Below, in pieces: positions 17,357-26,500 of a stretch of 64,000 nucleotides of DNA (position 1 is the first letter of the stretch; each line of letters opens with the position of its first letter). The translations under genes were made by a program, and so were the position numbers. Source of the DNA: Mycolicibacterium boenickei (GTDB lineage Bacteria; Actinomycetota; Actinomycetes; Mycobacteriales; Mycobacteriaceae); assembly GCF_010731295.1 (NCBI RefSeq), contig NZ_AP022579.1:4650001-4714000 (forward strand), read 5' to 3'. The notes beneath the pieces are model-generated. The model made no database searches and was not told where the DNA came from. It saw nothing but the letters and a program-made list of their open reading frames with translations.

Positions 17357-19105
17357 TCAGCTGACGCCGACCTTGGCATCGACACGGCCGAAGCTGCCGT
17401 CCCGGTACTTCTGGACACACGCCGAACGCCGGGTCTTGCCGCTCGTGGTGATCGGGATCGAGCCCGGAGACACCAGTACCACGTCGGCGACCGCCACCCC
17501 GTGTGCCGTCGAGATCACCGAAGTGACCTCGCCTTTCACGGTGCGATAGTGCTCGGCGACGTCATCGGCGTCCTCACCCTTCTTCTTCACCTCGGCGACC
17601 ACCACCAACGTCTCCGTGGCGTCGTCCGGGACCGCGACAGCGGCCACCCGGCCACGCGTGATCGTCTGCACCGACGCCTCGATGTCGTCGGGGTAGAGAT
17701 TGCGTCCACGGATGATCAGCAGATCCTTCATCCGGCCGATGATGAACAGTTCGCCTTCCGAGATGAAGCCGAGATCGCCGGTACGCAACCATTTTTCGGC
17801 CGGAACATCGGCCGGTGCGTCGACGATGCTGCCGCCGAAGGTCTGCTCGGTCTCGTCCGGCTTGTTCCAGTAGCCGGCCGAGACGTTCTCCCCGTGCACC
17901 CAGATCTCACCGATCGTGCCCGCCGGGCACTCGGTCCGCAGCTCGGGGTCGACGATGCGCGCCAGCGGCGAATCCGGTGTGCCGTAACTGATCAACGAGG
18001 TTCCGCTGGTGCACCGCTTGGCGTGCCCGGCCGAGAGTTTCTCCGGCTCGAACTGCACGACCTGCGGCGGCTGCCCGGGTGTCCTCGTCGCCACGTAGAG
18101 CGTCGCCTCGGCAAGGCCGTAGGACGGCCGGATGACGGCCGGGCGCAGGCCGAAGCGTGCGAAGCGATCGGCAAAGCGGCGCACCGTGACGTCGTGAACC
18201 CGCTCGGCGCCGCTCATGATGCTCAGGACATTGCCGAAATCGCAGCCGGCCAGATCCTCGTCCGTGGTGCGGGCTGCCGCCAGGTCGAAGGCGAAGTTGG
18301 GGGCCGCGGTCAGCGCATGCGGGTGGCTGCCCACCTGCTGCATCCATCGCGCCGGCCGCGCGAGGAACGACAGCGGGCTCATCACCACGGTCCGCCAGCC
18401 ACCGAGGATGGGAGCGCAGACACCGAGCAGCAGACCCATGTCGTGATAGAAGGGCAACCACGACACCACGGTGCTGTCGGCCGGCGGTACCCGGTCGTAG
18501 TCCGAGTAGAAGCCGCCCATCATCTGCTCGAAATTGGCGGTGAGGTTGCGGTTGGACACCATCACGCCCGCCGGGGTGCGGGTGGAACCCGAGGTGTACT
18601 GCAGATAGGCGGTCTCGGGCAGGGTTTCACGCTTGAGGCGCCCGCCGCTGCGCGCATCGAGATCGAGCGAATCCACCTCGACCACGGTGGGGACCATGCC
18701 GTCCTCACCCGCCTGCGCATACGGCGTGACGTCGGCGGCGACCGCGGAGGTCGTGAGCAGCACCGTCGGTGCCGCGTCGCGCAGCACCGCGGACACGCGC
18801 TCGTCGTGGGCGCCGGCCATCGGCGTCGACAGCGGCACAGCGATCAGTCCCGCTTCCATCGCGCCCAGGAACGCCACGATGTATTCCAGGCTCTGCGGGG
18901 CCAGGATCAGGGCCCGGTCCCCCACCGACGCATGCTCGCGCAGCTGGACCGCCAGGTTCTTGACGCGCCGGTACATCTGCGACCAGCTCAGCGTCTGCTC
19001 GACACCGTCCCAGTCGTGGTCGTAGTCGATGTAGGTAAACGCAGGTTCGTTCGGCTGCACACTTGCGCGCTCCCGCAGCACGGCAGTCAGAGAAGATGCG
19101 ATCAC
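17357..19105 (-). CDS. Long-chain fatty acyl-AMP ligase (FAAL-type FadD)
   Basis: A 582-residue adenylating enzyme. The P-loop-like A3 motif is YTSGSTRTPAGVMVSNRN. Other core motifs are SWLPFYHDMGLLLG, PSYGLAEATLYV, the hinge TGDLGFISEGELFIIGRMKDLLIIRGRNLYPDDIE, and a C-terminal Lys (SGKTRRSACVQKY). The pattern and length match FadD23/FadD25-type FAALs, which activate fatty acids as acyl-AMP and pass them to a polyketide synthase instead of to CoA. GTG 19105 was chosen for the IASSLTAVLRERA start after AAAGG. It should load the starter onto the Pks at 23501-29782, as in mycobacterial sulfolipid, acyltrehalose and LOS assembly. A hairpin lies between it and the upstream acyltransferase gene. 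Confidence 0.93.
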   Translation of the reverse strand: MIASSLTAVLRERASVQPNEPAFTYIDYDHDWDGVEQTLSWSQMYRRVKNLAVQLREHASVGDRALILAPQSLEYIVAFLGAMEAGLIAVPLSTPMAGAHDERVSAVLRDAAPTVLLTTSAVAADVTPYAQAGEDGMVPTVVEVDSLDLDARSGGRLKRETLPETAYLQYTSGSTRTPAGVMVSNRNLTANFEQMMGGFYSDYDRVPPADSTVVSWLPFYHDMGLLLGVCAPILGGWRTVVMSPLSFLARPARWMQQVGSHPHALTAAPNFAFDLAAARTTDEDLAGCDFGNVLSIMSGAERVHDVTVRRFADRFARFGLRPAVIRPSYGLAEATLYVATRTPGQPPQVVQFEPEKLSAGHAKRCTSGTSLISYGTPDSPLARIVDPELRTECPAGTIGEIWVHGENVSAGYWNKPDETEQTFGGSIVDAPADVPAEKWLRTGDLGFISEGELFIIGRMKDLLIIRGRNLYPDDIEASVQTITRGRVAAVAVPDDATETLVVVAEVKKKGEDADDVAEHYRTVKGEVTSVISTAHGVAVADVVLVSPGSIPITTSGKTRRSACVQKYRDGSFGRVDAKVGVS

Positions 19106-19168
19106 TTGCAATACCTTTCGTGCTCGACGGAATGCCGCAGCAACCCAGCCGATGTGGTGAGATCCAGA

Positions 19169-19187
19169 CCGCGACGGCACGTCGCGG
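19169..19187 (-). terminator. Strong stem-loop between acyltransferase 2 and fadD
   Basis: Perfect inverted repeat CCGCGACG-GCA-CGTCGCGG, located after the stop of the acyltransferase at 19206 and 64 bases before the fadD start, in the 100-bp gap of the minus-strand series. There is no T-run after it, so it is either a weak or factor-assisted terminator or an mRNA stability or processing element that lowers fadD relative to the upstream genes. Confidence 0.45.
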
Positions 19188-19205
19188 CGATTGATACGTC
19201 GTTCA

Positions 19206-20579
19206 TCAGATGACCATCCCGGTGAGCTCGAACTCACCCAGCACCTGTGTGGCCAGCTCGCGCAGCCAGTCCTTCGTGTTCTCGGCACCGGGCTGGTAGC
19301 CGACCACGGATATCGAGATCCTTCCGCCGAGCCGTCCCGAGACAAGAACCAGATGGCCTCCGGCCCGGACGATCTCGCGCTCGATGACGTTTTGGTCGAC
19401 CCCGCGCATCACCACGAACTCGGCGTCGGTGCCGTCGGCTCTGCTGAACGCCGGGTCCAGCTCCCCCATGTTCGAGCAGGACACCGGCAAGCCGGCCGCA
19501 CCGACGAAAGCATCCGACAACCGGGTCAGGGCCCGTCGGGGCACGAACGGGATCAACGGCAGGAACAACGCGGACTCGTCCGGTTCCTCCCGGCGGGCCC
19601 GGATGGCGGCTCTGATCGACGTGCGGGTGGACGACAGGTCGGAGGTCACCCCGGTGGGGTCCACCCCGACGTTGCCGATGGTCATCGCGTTGGCGCGGGT
19701 GTCGTCCAGGCCCCGGTCGCTCAATGCGAGCAGCAGGTTCACCTCGCCGTCCGCGCCGCCGCACCGCCCCATGCGTTCACCGAGCCGCGCAGCGAATCCT
19801 GCGAGCAGCGAATACGTGTTCCCACCAAGGGATTTCGCGCGGGCATCCCACTGGTCGACATCGACGAAAACCGATATCGCAGGCACGGTCACCACGCGGT
19901 CGCCGCCGGTCACGCCGATGCTCTCGGCCACCGGAGCGGGAGCCGCCAATTCGTCCCGGCGCCGGATGAGCATCCGCGCCGCCGCGCCGATCGTCCGGAA
20001 CACCTCCGGCAGATCACGAGCCGTCGCCACGGCATCCTCGCGGGCGGCACGCAGCCGCGCCCGCACGGTCCTGGCACGAGGCGGCGGGTAACCGAAATCG
20101 AGGGATTCGCCCTTGGACGCGCAGATCACCGAGACGATGCCGGCCACGCCGTCAGCCATGCAGTGTGACGCCACCAGGCTGATCGCGGTCGAACCGTCGG
20201 TCATCGGAAGCACCGCGAGTCGCCAGCCGGGGCCTCGTTCGGGGTCGATCGGCCGCGCTGCCTGCTCGTCGGTCCAATCGCTGAGCTCGGCTCGCGTTCT
20301 GGGCTGCGCCTCGACGTCCATCGGGAACTCTGTGCCGGGTGCGTGGATCCACCGGTGCCGGCCGAACGGCAGCGGGGACCGCTGGATCAGCCGGCCGGCG
20401 AAGGTGCCACCCAGGTGGTGGTGGAACCGCTGCAGGGCCTCCACATCGACGGGGTGCTCATAGATCCAGAGGCACTGCATGAGCTGCGCGCGGTTGCCCG
20501 CCCGCATCGCGTCGAACATTGCCTGGTCCAGATAGACCAGCCGATTGTCTCTTCGGATCCCGGATCTCGCCTTCGACAT
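19206..20579 (-). CDS. Condensation/WS-DGAT-like acyltransferase, paralogue 2
   Basis: A 457-residue protein with intact catalytic motif HCMADG (His139, Asp143) and the same block order as its paralogues: DNRLVYLDQAMF, SPLPFGRHRWIH, PIDPERGPGWRLAVLPMTDGSTAIS, NTYSLLAGFAARLGE, LSDRGLDDTRANAM, PVSCSNMGELDP and RADGTDAEFVVMR. ATG 20579 is 3 bp after the stop of paralogue 3, so the two are cotranscribed. The family uses the His as general base to move an acyl group from a thioester to a hydroxyl. The acceptor is probably a sugar or a partly acylated lipid. A linked copy at 20583 suggests successive acylation steps at different positions. Confidence 0.85.
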   Translation of the reverse strand: MSKARSGIRRDNRLVYLDQAMFDAMRAGNRAQLMQCLWIYEHPVDVEALQRFHHHLGGTFAGRLIQRSPLPFGRHRWIHAPGTEFPMDVEAQPRTRAELSDWTDEQAARPIDPERGPGWRLAVLPMTDGSTAISLVASHCMADGVAGIVSVICASKGESLDFGYPPPRARTVRARLRAAREDAVATARDLPEVFRTIGAAARMLIRRRDELAAPAPVAESIGVTGGDRVVTVPAISVFVDVDQWDARAKSLGGNTYSLLAGFAARLGERMGRCGGADGEVNLLLALSDRGLDDTRANAMTIGNVGVDPTGVTSDLSSTRTSIRAAIRARREEPDESALFLPLIPFVPRRALTRLSDAFVGAAGLPVSCSNMGELDPAFSRADGTDAEFVVMRGVDQNVIEREIVRAGGHLVLVSGRLGGRISISVVGYQPGAENTKDWLRELATQVLGEFELTGMVI

Positions 20580-20582
20580 CGG

Positions 20583-21995
20583 TCAGCCTCCGGCCTGCCG
20601 GACGCTGGTCAACCCGAACTCCCCGAGCACGTGCGTGACGTGCTCGAGCAGACTCTGCTTGGTGTTCGCCGCGCCCGGCTCGTACCCGACCACGGTGATG
20701 GAGATCTGACCGCCGAGCCGCCCCGACGCCACGGTCAGCAGGCCGCGCCGCTGCTCGAGTAGTTTGCGCGGGATCCGTCCGTTGACCCCCCGCAGCATGA
20801 GGTAGTCGCAGTCCGTGCCATCGGGCCGGCCGAGAGCCGGGTCGAGGTCACCGAGGTTGGTGCAGGACACCGGCAGGTCGGAGAAGCCGAACAGCACGTC
20901 GGCACCGCGCCTCACGGCGATCTTGGGAACGAACGGGATCAGCGGCAGCAGTTCCAGCGACTCGTCGGGCTCGTCCCGGCGCTTCTTGAAGCCCGCTCTG
21001 ATGACGGCGCGCGCGGCGGTCAGGTCCTTCGTCACCGGCACCGGGTCGACGGCGATGCTGTCCAGGGACACCGCGTTGGCCCGCGTGTCGTCGTCGGTCC
21101 GGTCCGCGATCGGGATCAGCAGGCTGACCGCACCGTCCTCGATCCGCTGACGCCCCAGGCGCGCACCGAGTCTCGCGGCGAATCCGGCCAGCAGCGAATG
21201 CGAGTTTCCCTGTAGGGCCTGCGCCCGTTCGTCCCAGTCCGCGAGATCGACGAACACCGAGATGGCCGGCACCAGCACCTCGGCGTCCGGATCGCCGTCG
21301 TAGGACACCGCGGGCGGCGGGGCCGACCGGGCGATGTCGTGGCGGCGTTCATACGCCAGCCGAACTGTCTTCGCGACCGTGCGCGCGACCTCGGGCAGGC
21401 TGTGAATCGCTTCGCGGCCATCGGTTTTGAGCGCATGGGACCTGGCGCGGGATCGCGGCAACGGATATCCGAGGTCGCGCCGGATCCCCTTCATGGCATC
21501 GGTGATCGTGAGCACCGCGCCCATGCCGTCGGTCAGGCAGTGCGATATCTCAAGGCTGATCGCGGTGGATCCGTCCGTCATCGGCAGCACGCCGAGGCGC
21601 CATCCCGGGCCGGTCTCCGGATCGATCGGCAAGCCGGCACGCTCATCGGCCCATTCCGTGAGTTCGGTTCGCGGCCGGGCGGACTGCTCGATGTCCAGGG
21701 GTGCCGCCGGGCCGGTGGCGGCCACCCAGCGGTGCCGGCCGAACGGCAGCGGCGAGGTTTCGATGCGCCGGCCGAACAGACCGAAACCGAGGTTCTCATG
21801 CAGCTTCCGGACCGCGTCGAGGTCGACCGGGCGTTCATAGACCCACACCAGCTGGGCCAAGGATTCTTCGCCCGTTGCGCGCAGCGCCAGGAACATCGCC
21901 TGATCGGTATAGCTCAGCCGGTTGTCCGGGTGCGCCGCCGAATCAGATGCCGCGGAACCGACATTCGCTCCCTGCGAGCCGTCCAGCACTGCCAC
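20583..21995 (-). CDS. Condensation/WS-DGAT-like acyltransferase, paralogue 3
   Basis: A 470-residue protein with catalytic motif HCLTDGMGA (His152, Asp156). GTG 21995 was chosen over GTG 22016 because a perfect AGGAGG (22009-22004) lies 8 bases before it; the other start would place that site inside the coding region. Blocks match paralogue 2 closely (DNRLSYTDQAMFLALRA, SPLPFGRHRWVA, PIDPETGPGWRLGVLPMTDGSTAIS, NSHSLLAGFAARLG, PVSCTNLGDLDPALGRPDGTDCDYLMLRG). The pair is therefore a local duplication, with paralogue 1 more distant. It follows papA by 24 bp. Predicted to act as an acyltransferase in assembly of the locus lipid. Confidence 0.86.
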   Translation of the reverse strand: MAVLDGSQGANVGSAASDSAAHPDNRLSYTDQAMFLALRATGEESLAQLVWVYERPVDLDAVRKLHENLGFGLFGRRIETSPLPFGRHRWVAATGPAAPLDIEQSARPRTELTEWADERAGLPIDPETGPGWRLGVLPMTDGSTAISLEISHCLTDGMGAVLTITDAMKGIRRDLGYPLPRSRARSHALKTDGREAIHSLPEVARTVAKTVRLAYERRHDIARSAPPPAVSYDGDPDAEVLVPAISVFVDLADWDERAQALQGNSHSLLAGFAARLGARLGRQRIEDGAVSLLIPIADRTDDDTRANAVSLDSIAVDPVPVTKDLTAARAVIRAGFKKRRDEPDESLELLPLIPFVPKIAVRRGADVLFGFSDLPVSCTNLGDLDPALGRPDGTDCDYLMLRGVNGRIPRKLLEQRRGLLTVASGRLGGQISITVVGYEPGAANTKQSLLEHVTHVLGEFGLTSVRQAGG

Positions 21996-22019
21996 TGATC
22001 GATCCTCCTGCCCCACCGA

Positions 22020-23471
22020 TCAACTCACCGTCGAGCCCAGCACCGCGAGCGCCGGCGCCGGACTGCTCGAAGCGACGCCAACCCGGCCGGCCACGACGTC
22101 CAGATACTCGGCCTTCATCGCCTCGATGTAGCGCAACGCGGACTCGCGGGCGACGGCATTGTTGGGGTAGGCCACCGTGACGGTGGTTCCCTTGCCCAGC
22201 CGGTTGACCCACATCCCGATCTGGTGCGCATCACCGGCGTCGCTGAATACGCGACCGTTGAGTTGATTCCACTCGGCGATGATCGCCGGCGACAACGGCG
22301 GAAGACCCGCGTCGAGGTAGGACAGCATCGGGACGCCCGTCGTCGGCTTGCGGACACCGACCTCGGCGCCGAGTTCCACCACACGTTCGAACGGCACGTT
22401 CGCCAGGTCGACACGCGAGTCGAAGGATGCCTGTGCGGCGCGGGCAATCTCGCCGAACGACGACCCCGCGACCGGCACACTGATCGGGACCAGCCCGGTG
22501 AACCAGCCGGTGGTCATGTGCTCGGCAGGCGTACTGCGCGTCGTCGTGGGCGTGATCACGTGATACATATCCGCACCGGTGATCTTGTGATCCGCCATTG
22601 CGGCACAAGCGAATACCCCACCGCTGAACCGGGTGCCCTCGGCTTGGCACAAGGCCTCGAAACGCTCGGTCTCGTCGTCGTCGAGCAGCTCCACCGTCAA
22701 CAGCGCGCCGCCACGGGAATCCGTGACCTCGCCGAGCGGCAGCGGGAACTTCGGCAGGGTCCCGGAATTGTGCTCGGCGAATTCGATCCACGCCTGCACC
22801 TCGGGCGAATCCACCGTGAGCGCCGAGGTGTACTCGTGCTGGCGGATGCAGTAATCGTGATAGCTGCCTGCCTCCGGGAGCTGCAGCGGGGCGCCACCGC
22901 CGACCAGGGCCGCGTACATCATGTGGATCTCGACGAACAACGCTCCCATGAACATCGCGTCCGCGTGAACGTGATCGACACTCAGGTAGAACGTGAAGTG
23001 GTCCGAGCGCTGGATGATGCCGAAACGGAAGCAGTCCCACTGCAACGGATCCGGTGTGGCCAGTAGATGCGTGCGCCATTCTTCGGCGTCCATCTCGGCC
23101 AGGTTCTTCGGGACGAACCTGATGTCGCGGGCGCTGGCCAGGGTGCGGCGGACGAACCCGCCTGCACCATCGGCCTCGAACCGGCTGTGGAACGTGTCGT
23201 GCCGACGCAAGTAGGCGTTGATGACGTGCGTCATGGCGCGAATATCGCACTGCCCCGCGATGTTCCACGACGGGATGTTCAGCCGGGCCATGTTGCGGCC
23301 GTGCGCAGCGTGATCACGATAGGCATGCAGATGCTGCGCCTGCTGATAGCTGACGGGAACCGTGCTGATCGGGGCCTCGGCGATCTTGGCGAGTGTCGCC
23401 GCCGAGGGCTCCCACGAGACAACCGTGCCTGGGGCATCGACCCAGTCGTGGATTGCTTCGAAGGCAACCAT
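22020..23471 (-). CDS. PapA-family polyketide-associated acyltransferase
   Basis: A 483-residue condensation-superfamily enzyme of the PapA1/PapA2/PapA3/PapA4 type. The active-site motif is HVHAD (His167, Asp171) in FYLSVDHVHADAMFMG. The second conserved region, TTGWFTGLVPISVPV, corresponds to the structural DFGWG-like segment. PapA enzymes take methyl-branched chains from a partner PKS and esterify trehalose or related acceptors. ATG 23471 is preceded by GGAG. It starts 29 bp after the pks stop in the same transcription unit, as expected for a dedicated partner. Position beside a Pks5-type synthase suggests papA4, but family sub-typing needs a tree. Confidence 0.92.
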   Translation of the reverse strand: MVAFEAIHDWVDAPGTVVSWEPSAATLAKIAEAPISTVPVSYQQAQHLHAYRDHAAHGRNMARLNIPSWNIAGQCDIRAMTHVINAYLRRHDTFHSRFEADGAGGFVRRTLASARDIRFVPKNLAEMDAEEWRTHLLATPDPLQWDCFRFGIIQRSDHFTFYLSVDHVHADAMFMGALFVEIHMMYAALVGGGAPLQLPEAGSYHDYCIRQHEYTSALTVDSPEVQAWIEFAEHNSGTLPKFPLPLGEVTDSRGGALLTVELLDDDETERFEALCQAEGTRFSGGVFACAAMADHKITGADMYHVITPTTTRSTPAEHMTTGWFTGLVPISVPVAGSSFGEIARAAQASFDSRVDLANVPFERVVELGAEVGVRKPTTGVPMLSYLDAGLPPLSPAIIAEWNQLNGRVFSDAGDAHQIGMWVNRLGKGTTVTVAYPNNAVARESALRYIEAMKAEYLDVVAGRVGVASSSPAPALAVLGSTVS

Positions 23472-23500
23472 ATGTCTCCTAGCTTCTTACTTCCGGATCG

Positions 23501-26500
23501 TCATGAAGGTGTCGCGGCGCTGACGTCGTCGGCCAACGTTTCGGTCAGACTGTCGGCGAGGGCCCGGATGGTCGTGATGCCCATCGGACTGATCCGAATA
23601 CCCGTCTCGGTTTCGATCCGGGTACGCAGTTCGAGGTTGCCGAGGGAATCGAGCCCATATTCCGACAACGGGCGGTCAGGATCGACCGATCGCCGCAGAA
23701 TCAGGCTGATCGAATCCGAGATCAGCCTGCGCAGCCGTGCCGACCATTCTTCGGTCGGCATCGACCGCAGTTCGGCCAGGAACTGACTGCCGCCCGCGCG
23801 CCCCTTGTCCAGGTTGCGGAACGCTTCGGCGAACGGGCGGGTTTTCGCGAAGGACGCCAGCCACGGGGCACCGGCCACCGGGGCATAACCGGTGTGGGTG
23901 CGGTCGTGCCGGAGCAGCGCGTCGAACGCGTAGGCCCCGTCGTCGGGCTGGATCGCCATGGCCTCGTCCTGCGCCAGGTTCTGGCCCTGACCGATCTCGG
24001 ACCAGGCGCCCCAGGCGATCGCGGTCGCGGGCAGCCCCTGCGCCTTGCGCCAGTGTGCGAAGGCGTCCAGCCAGCTGTTGGCGGCCGCGTAGGCCCCCTG
24101 GCCCGGCGAGCCGACCAGCGCGGCGGCCGAGGAGAACGAGCAGAACCAGTCCAGCGGTTGGCCCGTCGTCGCCTCGTGAAGGTTCCACGCGCCGTAGACC
24201 TTTGGCGACCAGTCCCGCTCGACGAGTTCATCGGTGATCGAGCTCAGCGTCGCGTCCTCGACCACCGCGGCGGCATGCAGGACTCCACGCACCGGCAGGC
24301 CCGTTGCCGTCGCGGCGGCCACCAGCCGGCGGGCGGTCGCAGGATCTGCGATATCACCGCGCTCCACTTCGACCTCGACGCCGTGCGACCGGATTCGCCG
24401 CAGCGCAGCCTGTGCCGCCTCTCCCGGCGCCGACCGACCGTTGAGGATGATGCGTCCGCAGCCCGCTTCGGCCATCTTCTCGGCGAGGAACAGCCCGAGG
24501 CCGCTCAGACCGCCGGTGACGACGTACGCACCGTCGCCGCGGAAGGTCTTGGCCTCCGACGGCGGAACCACCGCCGGGTCGTGCCCACTGCGCGGCACGT
24601 CGAGCACGAGTTTCCCGGTGTGCTCGGCGGCCCCCATGACGCGGATCGCGGTGGCACCGTCGGCCAACGGGTAGTGCGTGGTTTCGGGTGCCGGCAGAAT
24701 CCCGTCGGCGATGCGCTGGTAGATGGTCGTCAGCAGATCACGCACGGTGTTCGGATCGGTGAGTGTCAACAACGCCAGATCCACCGCGTAGAAGGCGAGA
24801 TTGCGCCGGAACGGGAACAGTCCGAGCCGGGTGTCCCCGTAGATGTCGCGCTTGCCGATCTCGACGAAGCGTCCTCCGAAGGACAGCAGTTCCAGGCCCG
24901 CCCGCTGCGCGGCCCCGGGCAGCGAGTTGAGCACAATGTCAACCCCGTAGCCGTCCGTGTCCTTCCGGATCTGGTCAGCGAAGTCGATGCTCCGGGAGTC
25001 GTACACATGCGTGATGCCCATGCCGCGCAACAACTCCCGCCGATGCGCGCTGCCGGCGGTGGCGAAGATCTCCGCGCCCGCGGCGCGGGCGATCGCGATG
25101 GCGGCCTGGCCGACACCGCCGGTGGCGGAGTGGATCAGCACCTTGTCCCGCGAGGAGATCCTGGCCAGGTTGTGCAGGCTGTACCACGCAGTGGCGTGCG
25201 CGCTGGGTACCGCCGCCGCCTGTCCGGCGGACAGCGCAGGCGGCAGGGTCACCGCGAGGTTGGCGTCACACGTGATGTACGTGGCCCAGGCGCCGTTGGT
25301 GGAGATTCCGGCTACCAGATCGCCGACCTTGTGTTCGGTCACGCCCGGTCCGACAGCCACGACCTCACCGGCGTAGTCGGCGCCGAGTTGGGGCATCCGT
25401 CCTTCGAAGCTGGGGTACCGGCCGAGCGCCACCAGGACATCGGCGAAGTTCAGGTTCGATGCCCGGACCGCGACCTCGATCTGCCCGGGTCCCGGTTCTG
25501 CGCGGTCGACGGCAGCCAGTTCCAGCGACTGCAGGTCGCCGGGCGTACGGATCTGCAGTCGGACTCCGTCACGCTGGTGATCCACCACGGTGGAGCGGAA
25601 ATCGTCCGCTCCCAGCGGGGTCAGGTTCAGGCGCGCGGCGTAGAACTCACCGTCGCGCCAGCCCGTCTCGTCCTCTTCCAACCCGGCGAGCACCTGGGTG
25701 GACAACTGCTGGGCATCGGTGTGATCGTCGGTGTCGATCATCGTCGGATGCAGATGGGGGTGCTCCACCCCGATTACCCGGACCAGGCCACGCAATCCGG
25801 CCTGGGCGAGGTTCGACACATCGGCTGCGACCACCCGCTGCGCGTTGCGGGTGATCACGTACAGGCGGGGCGCACCAGCCGCTTCGGGCAGTCGACGCGC
25901 GATGTGCACGAGCCGGCGCACCTCGTCGGCGCCTTGCGACACCGCCGCCGAGTCTGACCCGGCGACCTGCTCGCCACCAGCGAATACCACTACGGCACCG
26001 ACGTTTTCGTTCTGTAGGTGCGCTTCGAGTGCCGCCTCGGCAGCGGCATCGTCAACACCGGACGGCCACACCATCGGGTTGGCGGTGACGCCATGGGCGC
26101 CGAGCGCGGACACCAGCTCACCGGACAGCCGGCCCCCGGCTTCGGTCGTATCGATCACCAGTACGGAGCGGTTCCCGAAGTCGTCGGCCTCCGGCAGCGT
26201 CTGCTGAATCCAATTGACGGTCAGCAGGCGGTTGTTGAGCGTGTGATCGCGCTGCGCGGACCCGGCATGCGACCCGAGCCGCAGCCCCTCGACTGTGACG
26301 AGGACGGCCCCGTGCTCGTCGAGAATCTCCAGATCCGCCTCGACCAGCGCCTGCCCGACCTTCATGACATGGGCAAGGCAGTAATGCGCCTGACGAGTCG
26401 AGGCATGTGCGCGAATCCTGCGGACTCCCAGCGGCAGCATCAGCGCCCCGGTCGCATCCTCCCGGATCGCGGGGTGCACAGCGATCGCCTGGAAGCACGC

